Part shown: positions 18,462 through 26,234 of the stretch, in pieces
How the letters are laid out: each line of letters opens with the position of its first letter
Position numbering within the stretch: the first letter of the stretch is position 1
NCBI GenBank assembly: GCA_963772675.1
Contig: CAVYYF010000005.1
Coordinates: 310,001 to 374,000 of the forward strand
Direction of reading: 5' to 3'
Length of the DNA: 64,000 bases
DNA from: JAKAGZ01 sp963772675
GTDB taxonomy: Bacteria > Bacteroidota > Ignavibacteria > Ignavibacteriales > Ignavibacteriaceae
Notes under the pieces: model-generated
Databases searched by the model: none
The model's input: the letters and a program-made list of their open reading frames with translations, nothing else
What the model was told of the DNA's origin: nothing
Made by a program: the position numbers and the translations under genes

Positions 18462-19201
18462 ATGAAAAATTTTTTTCCAAAACCCAAATTCAAAACAGAC
18501 GATATAATCTCATATGCAGAATTAGTTGCTGCCGAAGGAATCAATTTGCAAAGAGGAATGAATTTTAATGTAAAGCCTGAATATTCAATTTTGTTAATGT
18601 CTGTTCGTAAAAATGCACCATATGCAGATGAATGGGATGAAAATAAGAATACACTTATTTACGAAGGGCACGATGTTCCAAGAAATGTTGCTAAAGAACC
18701 CAAAGAAGTAGATCAGCCACTAACAACTCCCAAAGGAACTTTAACAGAGAATGGTAAGTTTTTTACTGCTGCTCAATCATACAAAATGAAAATGGTAAAA
18801 GAATCCTCACAAAGTTAAAGTTTATGAAAAAATAAAAGATGGGATTTGGTGTTATAAAGGATTTTTTAGCTTGGTAGATGCCACGTTTGTTACATCGGAT
18901 GGAAAGAAATGTTTTTAAGTTTATTTGCTTAACCTGTAGAGTTTAAATTTTCAAAGAAAAGACAAATAGCAATTACCACATCAAGATTAATTCCTACATC
19001 TGTTAAATTGCAGTTTGGGCCAGAGATAAAGGCCAGTGTGTTTTATGTGGCTCAAAAGAAAATTTACATTTTGATCACGATCTTCCATTTTCAAAAGGCG
19101 GTACAAGTTTAACAGCTAAGAATGTTAGAATTCTTTGTATGAAGCATAATCTTAAAAAATCCAATAAATTGTTAACCGTTCCGCCTATTTTCCTCTCCTA
19201 A
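18462..19201 (+). CDS. HNH endonuclease with N-terminal PUA/SRA-like domain (several frameshifts)
   Basis: Only the first 119 codons are a clean ORF, but the downstream frames rebuild a known family. N-terminal part: ISYAELVAAEGINLQRGMN, LIYEGHDVPRN, then in the second frame VYEKIKDGIWCYKGFFSLVDA (read in pieces). C-terminal HNH: WARDKGQCVLCGS, then HFDHDLPFSKGG and RILCMKHNL, ending at the TAA at 19199. Frame changes lie near 18805, 18910, 18930 and 19013. Proteins with this layout are predicted to cut modified DNA. Start chosen at the ATG at 18462, 5 bases after the upstream stop. Confidence 0.78.
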
Positions 19202-19283
19202 AATTTCCTTTCATATAATTTATCCCATTTCCTTTTTAATCATATCTTTCTATTTTTACTCAAACCAAATATGAGGTAGCCTT

Positions 19284-20102
19284 ATGAAAAAAGCATTTTT
19301 ATTTATTCTGAGCATATTATTTATAGCCGGATGTTCTGAGAAAAAGGAGAACACTATGAGTAACGCATCGCCAATTGTAACAAGAGAAGTTACATATTCA
19401 TCTAACGGCACAACGCTAAAAGGATTTCTTGCTTACGACAGCACCAAAGCCGGAAAAATGCCGGGAGTAGTTGTTGTTCACGAATGGTGGGGATTAGATC
19501 AGTATCCTAAACACAGGGCAGAAATGCTGGCAAAGCTCGGTTATGTAGCTTTTGCAATTGATATGTACGGCGACGGCAAAATTGCTGATAATCCAAAAGA
19601 TGCCGGAGATTTTGCAGCCGCTTCAATGAAAGATATGAACGCAGCTCAGGCAAGATTTGATGCCGGCGTTGATTATTTAAAGCAGCAGCCCGAAACTGAT
19701 TCGAGTAAAATTGCTGCAATCGGTTATTGTTATGGCGGCGGCGTAGTGCTGAATATGGCGCTGAGAGGCGATAACCTGGACGGAGTTGTAAGCTTCCACG
19801 GTGACCTGCCCATAGAAAAAGTAAGCAACCCGAAAGATGTTAAAGCAAAGCTTCTGGTTTGCACCGGCGCAGATGATCCATTAAATCCGAAGAAAAAAGT
19901 AGATGCGTTTGAAAAATCAATGGATGCAGCAAAAGTAAATTTTAAAGTGGATATCTATCCCGGAGCTAAACACAGCTTTACAAATCCTGCTGCTGACAGT
20001 CTCGGCAAGAAATTCAATTTGCCGATGATCGCTTACAACAAAGCTGCAGATGAGCAGAGCTGGGTCGCAATGCAGAACTTCTTTAATGAGATATTTAAGT
20101 AA
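19284..20102 (+). CDS. Dienelactone hydrolase family lipoprotein
   Basis: 272 residues. Lipoprotein signal with lipobox FIAGC near residue 17, then an alpha/beta-hydrolase domain. The Cys nucleophile is in GYCYGGG near residue 150, the acid near TGADDP (about 197) and the His in AKHSFTNP (about 232), the Cys-Asp-His triad of the dienelactone hydrolase family. VVHEWWGLDQ near 70 is also typical. Natural substrate unknown; the lipid anchor points to the cell envelope. Confidence 0.92.
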   Translation: MKKAFLFILSILFIAGCSEKKENTMSNASPIVTREVTYSSNGTTLKGFLAYDSTKAGKMPGVVVVHEWWGLDQYPKHRAEMLAKLGYVAFAIDMYGDGKIADNPKDAGDFAAASMKDMNAAQARFDAGVDYLKQQPETDSSKIAAIGYCYGGGVVLNMALRGDNLDGVVSFHGDLPIEKVSNPKDVKAKLLVCTGADDPLNPKKKVDAFEKSMDAAKVNFKVDIYPGAKHSFTNPAADSLGKKFNLPMIAYNKAADEQSWVAMQNFFNEIFK

Positions 20103-20131
20103 GCCAGCGTTTACAAATATTATTGGTGGTT

Positions 20132-20160
20132 ACCCACCCCCAACCCCCTCCCCGGGAGGA
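20132..20160. repeat. Left copy of C-rich inverted repeat flanking the DUF559 gene
   Basis: TTACCCACCCCCAACCCCCT followed by CCCCGGGAGGA. It is the inverted partner of the copy at 20217-20250. Confidence 0.7.
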
Positions 20161-20216
20161 GACTTTGTATATTTTGTTTTCTGTTTATAAATGTTGCTAC
20201 CACAAGCAAGTAAATA

Positions 20217-20250
20217 TCCCCTCCTTTGGAGGGGACAGAGGGGTGGGTTT
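20217..20250. repeat. Right copy of inverted repeat flanking the DUF559 gene
   Basis: TCCCCTCCTTTGGAGGGGAC followed by AGAGGGGTGGGTTT. Contains its own palindrome CCCCTCCTTTGGAGGGG. A related copy lies near the right edge of the window (63896-63924). Confidence 0.7.
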
Positions 20251-20271
20251 CACTGTTAATTTTATTTCACT

Positions 20272-20640
20272 ATGAAGAGGCGGAGAATCATTCCCTATAA
20301 TCCTAAATTAAAAGAGTACGCAAGAAAATTAAGAAAGGATTCTACATTTACTGAAATTTTGATGTGGAAGAATTTAAAGAGAAAGCAGGTAAGGGAATAC
20401 GACTTTGACAGACAAAGACCAATCGATAATTACATTGTAGATTTTTATTGTAAGGATCTTCAACTCGCGATAGAGGTTGATGGAGAAAGTCATTACGGAA
20501 ATGAGGCGCGAGACGAAAAGAAAGACAAACGCTTAAACGAATTGGGCGTTACTGTTCTCCGATTTGACGATATGGAAATGCGTTATCAGCTTGAAAAAGT
20601 GATAAAGAATATTGAAGAGTGGATAGACAAGAATTCCTGA
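20272..20640 (+). CDS. DUF559 endonuclease-like protein
   Basis: 122 residues, normal for the family. Motifs: LRKDSTFTEILMWKNL near residue 20, DRQRPIDNYIVDFYC near 45, LAIEVDGESHYG near 64 and VTVLRFDDMEM near 92. These are the DUF559/very-short-patch-repair-like PD-(D/E)XK features. The gene lies just inside a pair of C-rich inverted repeats, a setting that suggests a mobile or repeat-linked element. Confidence 0.88.
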   Translation: MKRRRIIPYNPKLKEYARKLRKDSTFTEILMWKNLKRKQVREYDFDRQRPIDNYIVDFYCKDLQLAIEVDGESHYGNEARDEKKDKRLNELGVTVLRFDDMEMRYQLEKVIKNIEEWIDKNS

Positions 20641-20651
20641 CCTGCCCGTTA

Positions 20652-20680
20652 ATCCCTTCCCCAAAGGGGATTTTATTTTC
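20652..20680. repeat. C-rich palindrome after the DUF559 gene, possible terminator
   Basis: ATCCCTTCCCCAAAGGGGAT followed by a T-rich run. It resembles half of the inverted repeats upstream and could end transcription of the DUF559 gene. Confidence 0.5.
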
Positions 20681-20797
20681 AAAAAAATCCAAAATCCTGC
20701 CCACTCATTCCGAAAAAATTATTATTTTTGTAAACTTATTTAACAATACAATTGTTAAAACTTCAGCCTAAGCTAAAAACAGCAATTTCGCTTAAAA

Positions 20798-21634
20798 TTG
20801 AGAATAATAAAACAAAATACATTTGGACTGACTGTTCATCTCGGGATTCCAACGGGGGTACTTGCCGATTATGTGGAAAGTATTTTTGAGCTGAATGGAA
20901 GACCTTCGTACAAAGTACACAGGCTGCTACCCGCGGGGTATTCGGAAGTCCTGTTCAATCTTGGCGATGTTCTGTTTGCAAATAACTCAGCGAAAGAAAA
21001 CGCGCAAATATGCTGCAGGCAGTTTCTTGTATCCGGAATTAAAACCGGTTACTTTGATGTTACTGCACCGGGATTTATGAATTGCATTGGCATCAGGTTT
21101 AAGATGGGTGCTATGAAAAAGCTGTTCAATATTTCACCGTCTGAGTTTACTGACAACGACTACGACCTGGACTTGTTAATTTCCCGAAGCAAAGCTAATA
21201 ATATTTATGAAATGCTCGCTGAATGCAAAACAATCCCTGAAAGATTCAACCTGTTGAGCAGGCTGCTGATTAATATAATAATTCAATACAAATGCGATAA
21301 TGTACCGGAGTCGATTGTAAAGAGAATTCTTGTCAGACCTGGTATGTCAATTAACCTGCTCGAAAAAGAAACAGGTTATTCCCGTCAGTATCTTCACAGG
21401 GTTTTTAAATCTTCTACCGGTATATCAATAAAAAAATTCCAGCAGATAAACAGAGTTTCATCGGTTTTAAAATCATTAAATTCAAAACCGGGCAGTTTAA
21501 CGGAGCTGGCCTATACAAACGGCTATTTTGATCAGAGCCATTTTATAAAAGATTTCAAACAGCTCACCGGACACTCACCAGCGGATTACCTTTCTTCTGT
21601 ACGCAAGTTCGATGCGGATCCTTATTACTTCTAG
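20798..21634 (+). CDS. AraC-family transcriptional regulator
   Basis: 278 residues from a TTG start. An N-terminal sensing domain (about 1-165, DUF6597-like) and a C-terminal double helix-turn-helix (about 180-270): MSINLLEKETGYSRQYLHR and LAYTNGYFDQSHFIKDFK followed by GHSPADY, which are AraC signatures. The genes directly downstream are small membrane proteins and are possible targets. Confidence 0.9.
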   Translation: MRIIKQNTFGLTVHLGIPTGVLADYVESIFELNGRPSYKVHRLLPAGYSEVLFNLGDVLFANNSAKENAQICCRQFLVSGIKTGYFDVTAPGFMNCIGIRFKMGAMKKLFNISPSEFTDNDYDLDLLISRSKANNIYEMLAECKTIPERFNLLSRLLINIIIQYKCDNVPESIVKRILVRPGMSINLLEKETGYSRQYLHRVFKSSTGISIKKFQQINRVSSVLKSLNSKPGSLTELAYTNGYFDQSHFIKDFKQLTGHSPADYLSSVRKFDADPYYF

Positions 21635-21698
21635 TTTACATTTTTACAATACATTCGCCTGATGGCTTTTTAAGTTTGTCACCAAAAAAGGCAGGTAA

Positions 21699-22190
21699 AT
21701 GAAAAAGGTAATTATAGCTCTATCGGTTACATTTATTGCCGGGGTGCTCTTTGTAAATATTTATAATTCAATTGTGGATGCGGTAAGCTGGGGAAGTAAT
21801 ATCCCGGCATCGATTGAGGCGATGCGCCATTATTATTTTGCTACCAACCCGGGAAAATTCTTCAGGTATTTTTCGCCCGCAAACCAGCTGCTCATTCTGC
21901 TGGTACTAATCCTTTTCTGGAAATCATCAAAAAAGGCCAGGTATTTCCTGGCGGCGGCTTTTTTGCTTTCTGTGCTGACTGATGTTTTTACAGCATTATA
22001 TTTTTATCCGGCTAACCACATGCTGATGACATTGCCGCTTGAAAATGTATCGCAACTTAAAAGCATTGTAAGTGACTGGCAAATAATGAACTGGTTAAGA
22101 TCTTTGATCATTGCAATAGAACTTGCTTTATTTTATATCGGGTTGAACAAGCTGGTAAAATTTGAAGTGAGGGAGAAGCCGGCCAATTGA
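21699..22190 (+). CDS. Small membrane protein, DUF1772-like
   Basis: 163 residues, four hydrophobic segments. YFYPANHMLMTLP followed by WQIMNWLRSLI resembles the conserved region of DUF1772 (anthrone oxygenase-like) proteins, which have YPxN and WxxxNxxR motifs. Function unknown. It lies 64 bases after the AraC gene. Confidence 0.6.
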   Translation: MKKVIIALSVTFIAGVLFVNIYNSIVDAVSWGSNIPASIEAMRHYYFATNPGKFFRYFSPANQLLILLVLILFWKSSKKARYFLAAAFLLSVLTDVFTALYFYPANHMLMTLPLENVSQLKSIVSDWQIMNWLRSLIIAIELALFYIGLNKLVKFEVREKPAN

Positions 22191-22239
22191 TATTCTAATT
22201 TGTGAGTTAATTTCATTTATTAGATTATTTGGCCAGATT

Positions 22240-22303
22240 GTCATTCTGAATTTATTTCAGAATCCACTTAGAAAATGAGATCCCGAAATAAATTCGGGAT
22301 GAC
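22240..22303. repeat. Palindromic interspersed repeat, GTCATTC...GATGAC type
   Basis: Two hairpin halves, TCTGAATTTATTTCAGA (centred near 22253) and TCCCGAAATAAATTCGGGA (centred near 22289). The ends GTCATTC and GGGATGAC are also inverted. A distant relative with the same GTCATT/AATGAC ends is at 63330. Confidence 0.7.
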
Positions 22304-22369
22304 TGTTAAGAAATCAACCCACCAGCGTTATTAACTAACTTATATATTAAACAAAAACAGGAATGAGAA

Positions 22370-22897
22370 ATGTCATTTTATTTTTTAGTGTTATTTTTTC
22401 ATATAACAGGCGCGATTGGAATATTTGTCGGGATGGGGCTTGAATGGTTGATAGTCCATAATTTCAAAAATGTAACTACTAATTCACAGGCCTTACAATG
22501 GACAGGTTCATTTAAGGTTTTGCCGGCAATTTTTTCAATTTCATCAATTTTAATACTGGCTTCCGGAATTTATATGTGGGCTGAAATCTGGGGAAGCACT
22601 CCCTGGATAATTACCGGGTTTTGGCTCTTTTTATTTCTTGCAGTTTTTGGCTCTGTAATTATCGGAAAAAAAGTGCAATCAATAGCGGAGGCGCTTAAAT
22701 CGGAGGGTGATAAATTATCCGATGCAGTTATAATGAAAATTAAATCTCCCGTAATTACGCAATCACTTAAAATAAGAACTGCACTTGCAGTATCGATTAT
22801 CTTTATAATGACAATCAAGCCGGGCTGGACGATAACACTTGTAGCAATTGGCATTGCATTAATTGTCGGGTTCCTGCTTACTAAAATTATTCAGTAA
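22370..22897 (+). CDS. Integral membrane protein of unknown function (DUF2269-like)
   Basis: 175 residues, four hydrophobic segments: FYFLVLFFHITGAIGIFVGM, FKVLPAIFSISSILILASG, ITGFWLFLFLAVFGSVIIG and a C-terminal pair. The layout, with an early FHITGA, resembles DUF2269-type small membrane proteins. No enzymatic motif is visible. Confidence 0.55.
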   Translation: MSFYFLVLFFHITGAIGIFVGMGLEWLIVHNFKNVTTNSQALQWTGSFKVLPAIFSISSILILASGIYMWAEIWGSTPWIITGFWLFLFLAVFGSVIIGKKVQSIAEALKSEGDKLSDAVIMKIKSPVITQSLKIRTALAVSIIFIMTIKPGWTITLVAIGIALIVGFLLTKIIQ

Positions 22898-22915
22898 AAC
22901 AGCAAATTATTTATT

Positions 22916-23329
22916 ATGAAAAAATTGCAATGGTGGTTTCGGTTAGTGGGAGGATTTTATCTTATCCTTACCATTATTAATCTTTATGGAATATTTATAA
23001 ATAAAGGATTTCTCCGGCAGAATCTCCCTTTCCCGGTTGGTGATGTGGGATTTGGAGTAACACTGGATTTCTGGTTTACGTTTGTGCTTGATCTGCTGGT
23101 GATGGGCGGGTTCCTTTTATGGGTTTCCTGGAAACCGTTGAAAAATCTCAACTTTGTCTGGCTTGTCATTTGGCTTGAGCTGATCCGCGGAATAGCCGAT
23201 GATCTTTATATGATCGCCCGTGGGTATCACATTTTGTTTTATATCGTGTTTATTACAATTCACATAATTATAATAGTAACAGGATTTATCTTTGCGCGGC
23301 AGGGGGCAGTTGAATTAGGCGGTATCTGA
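22916..23329 (+). CDS. Small membrane protein (BphX-like)
   Basis: 137 residues, four hydrophobic segments. WWFRLVGGFYLILTIINLYG at the start and LVIWLELIRGIADDLYMIARG in two short blocks recall the BphX-like family. The link is weak and function is unknown. It starts 18 bases after the previous gene. Confidence 0.5.
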   Translation: MKKLQWWFRLVGGFYLILTIINLYGIFINKGFLRQNLPFPVGDVGFGVTLDFWFTFVLDLLVMGGFLLWVSWKPLKNLNFVWLVIWLELIRGIADDLYMIARGYHILFYIVFITIHIIIIVTGFIFARQGAVELGGI

Positions 23330-23401
23330 TAAATTAAATGTTTGAGTGGAATTCTGTTATTTTTGTGTCCGAAATATTTTGAAAAGGATAATTTAATCAA
23401 T

Positions 23402-24420
23402 ATGAACAAAGCGCTATTAGTGCAAAATCAGATTTCCTGGTTTGGCTTGTACCTCTTTTAATTATTTCAACCCTTGTGCTGATTGCCAAATCCCCGGTTT
23501 TTTATCAGCACCCGGATAAACTTTCTATAGGCATTACTTTAGATTTTGTAATTACGCTGCCGCTTGTATTTTATCTTTTAATCCGCAGGAAAAATATTTC
23601 CTGGATAGCCGTATCTCCGGTTGCTACACTGGGAATAATACTTGCTGGCCTGGTTCTTCCAAAAGATCATCAGCAATTACTCTCACATGTCAGACTAGTT
23701 GCTTATTCTTTGATGGAGCTGATGGTTATTGCTTTTTTTGTGAACAAAACCAGAAGAGCAAGAAAAGCATATAATTTACAAAAAGACATTTCATTTGACT
23801 TTTATACAGCATTGAAGAAAGCTGTTTCAGAAGTTGTGCCGAAAGCGGTTTCAAATTTACTCTCAACGGAAATTGCGATCTTTTATTACGGATTTTTTAG
23901 CTGGAAGAAACGGAATCTTAAAGAAAATGAGTTTACCTGCCATAAAGAAAATGGTGTGGTTGCAATTTTCTTCGCAATAATTTTTATAATACTTGTAGAA
24001 ACAGTGGTTCAACATATATTGATCGGGATGTTCAGTATGACCGTTGCATGGATTATAACCATAATCAGCATCTATAGCATATTTGTTTTATTTGGTGCTG
24101 CCAGGTCATTGATCAAAAGACCAGTAATTTTAACTGAAAATAATATTTATCTTCGCTACGGAATTTTATCCGAAACATTAATTCAACGAAGCAATATTGA
24201 GTCCATTAAGATCTCTCCACGTACCGTCGAGTTTAATAAAGAGATGATTCCCCTATCACCGCTTCATAAACTTGAGAATAAAAATGTGATTATTAATCTC
24301 CGGGAAGAGGGTTTGCTGAATGGTTTTTACGGCAGGAAGAAAAAATTTAAATCGATTGCCCTCTATATAGATGATTTGGACAGATTTAGGAAGCAAATGA
24401 AAAATCAAACAAATGACTGA
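23402..24420 (+). CDS. Uncharacterised membrane protein (probable N-terminal frameshift)
   Basis: The clean ORF runs from a GTG at 23476 (314 residues), but the same frame is open upstream (SAISAKSDFLVWLVPLLIIS) without a start, while an ATG at 23402 in another frame begins MNKA. A missing base near 23412 would join them into about 340 residues. Several membrane segments in the first 230 residues, then a soluble tail with LTENNIYLRYGILSET. Family not recognised by name. Confidence 0.6.
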
Positions 24421-24481
24421 TCCGCATGGCCGGGTTTCTCCCATAAACAGCAAAAATCCTGCAAATTTGCCCGAAAAAGCC

Positions 24482-24513
24482 TTTGGTTTTCTTTGATTTC
24501 ATTCCTATATTTG
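24482..24513 (+). promoter_or_regulatory. Bacteroidota-type promoter for rpmE
   Basis: TTTG at 24482-24485, a 20-base spacer, then TATATTTG at 24506-24513. This matches the Bacteroidota sigma consensus TTTG...TAnnTTTG. The rpmE ATG is 46 bases downstream. The same pair with the same spacer is found before rpsT. Confidence 0.7.
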
Positions 24514-24558
24514 GAGTCACTTTTGTTAAAAATTCAATCAGAACAGGACGATTTTACG

Positions 24559-24807
24559 ATGAAAAAAGGTATTCATCCAAATTACAGGCCGGTGGTTTTT
24601 CAGGACGGTTAATGTGATTTTGCGATTTTAACACGTTCAACTATTAAAACGGAAGACACAATTGTCTGGGAAGATGGCAACACGTATCCACTTGTTAAAC
24701 TTGAAATATCCAGCGGTTCGCACCCGTTTTTTACGGGTAAGCAGAAACTTCTTGATACAGCAGGAAGAGTGGAGAAATTCAATAGAAAATACGCAAAGAA
24801 AAGTTAG
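24559..24807 (+). CDS. rpmE2: Ribosomal protein L31 type B with in-frame stop at codon 18
   Basis: 82 codons in one frame, read MKKGIHPNYRPVVFQDG, then TAA at 24610-24612, then CDFAILTRSTIKTEDTI, TYPLVKLEISSGSHPF and TGKQKLLDTAGRVEKF. All L31 type B landmarks are intact. The family usually has Ser before the Cys at this place, and TCA to TAA is one base change. A good AGGACG ribosome site, a promoter and a terminator surround it, so it looks like a live gene with either a base error or a recent nonsense mutation. Confidence 0.9.
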
Positions 24808-24850
24808 AATTTTTCTACGCAAAGTTTTCTATCTACTATAAATAAATTTT

Positions 24851-24875
24851 AGCCAGCTTTGACTGGCTTTTTTTT
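24851..24875 (+). terminator. Rho-independent terminator after rpmE
   Basis: Stem AGCCAG / CTGGCT (24851-24856 and 24863-24868), a six-base loop, and an eight-T run. Confidence 0.88.
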
Positions 24876-25141
24876 GTTTTGGAGAATGTTGCAGATTAAG
24901 TAAATGTTTTTCAATTCTCCAAATCCGATAGTAAAAAGGGTACTTCAGATTAATATTCTGTTTCTATTATTAACTTTTTGAGATAACCCGGCCATTTTGT
25001 TCACTGAAAGGCGGATATTGATAAAAGTCCATACATCACTTTTGTGTTGTATAATTGAATTTATTTTTCCATTTTATCCGAACTAATTTCACGACAGCCT
25101 AAGTAAAATTTAGTAAACATTAATTTTATTCAGAATAATTT
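24876..25141. other. Non-coding gap before the efflux operon
   Basis: AT-rich sequence between the rpmE terminator and the membrane-fusion gene. No convincing ORF, repeat or RNA was found; the efflux promoter should be here but no clear consensus stands out. Confidence 0.5.
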
Positions 25142-26219
25142 ATGAACAAGAAAAAGAAAGACATAATTTATGCGGTCATCTTTGTTGTGGTGATTGCTTG
25201 CACTGTTAATTATTCAAAGCTCATCTTATTCCGGCGGACCCGGTATGCAGGGTGGCATTGAGGCCCGGTATGGGTAGTCCCGTTCCGGTAAAGGCGCATA
25301 TTCTTAAACCGCAAAAGCTGGACAACAATGTTATCACAAACGGTACCATACTCGCAAATGAATCAGTCGAACTCAAATGTGAAACTTCCGGAAAGGTTAC
25401 ACACATTTATTTTAAGGAGGGCACACAGGTAAAGAAGGGCGATCTTCTTTTAAAGATAAATGATGAAGAACTTCAGGCACAATTGTTAAGCGCAAAGTCA
25501 GCTTTCAGCTTTGGCAGGATAATGCTCGACAGGTTTAAATCATTATTTGAAAAGCAAGGCATCAGCCAGCAGGACTTATACAATGCCCATGAACGAACTG
25601 AATGCAAGAAAAGCAGACGTTGCACTTAATAAAAGCACAGATTGATAAAACAGAAGTGAGGGCGCCATTCGAGGGGATTGTCGGATTGAGATACATAAGT
25701 GAAGGCGATTTTGTAAATTACATCTACTGATATTGCAAGCCTGCAGGATATCGACCCGATAAAAATCGATTTTTCAATTCCCGAAAAATATGCTCGGTTA
25801 TGTTAGCAAAGGTGACAAAATCACTTTTACAATTTCCGGAAACAGTAAAACCTATTCTGGAACGTTTCGCGGTTGAACCACAGATTGACCAGGAAACAAG
25901 AACGTTAAAGGTCAGGGCAATTGCTCCGAATGCAAAAGGTGAAATTCTGCCCGGCTCTTTTGCTGACGTAACACTTATCTTAAAAGAAATTACAGATGCG
26001 CTGATGGTTCCCACACAGGCTATCATCCCTATTTTAAAAGGACAGAAAGTTTATCTCTATAAAAACGGCATTGTTTCGCAGGTTGAAGTTAACCTGGGAA
26101 TAAGAACAGACACTGACGTTCAAATTACTAGCGGAGTGATCACGCAGGATACGGTTATTACCACGGGCGTACTCCAGATAATGCCCGGGGTTCCCGTAAA
26201 AATCACAGGTTTCAATTAA
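25142..26219 (+). CDS. RND efflux periplasmic adaptor (membrane fusion protein), multiple frameshifts
   Basis: About 355 residues if at least six frame changes (near 25218, 25262, 25590, 25630, 25720, 25795 and 25870) are undone. An N-terminal membrane anchor (DIIYAVIFVVVIA), then VKAHILKPQKLDNNVITNG, the first lipoyl half SGKVTHIYFKEGTQVKKGD, a helical hairpin, the second lipoyl half TEVRAPFEGIVGLRYISEGD, and beta-barrel and proximal domains (LPGSFADVTLIL). It bridges the inner-membrane pump and the outer-membrane channel. First gene of the RND operon. Confidence 0.82.
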
Positions 26220-26234
26220 AGAGATTTTGAATTT

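Noticed and set aside
24610..24612. Recoding of TAA in rpmE
   Set aside because: TAA is not a known selenocysteine or pyrrolysine codon and no recoding element was seen; a base error or nonsense change is simpler.
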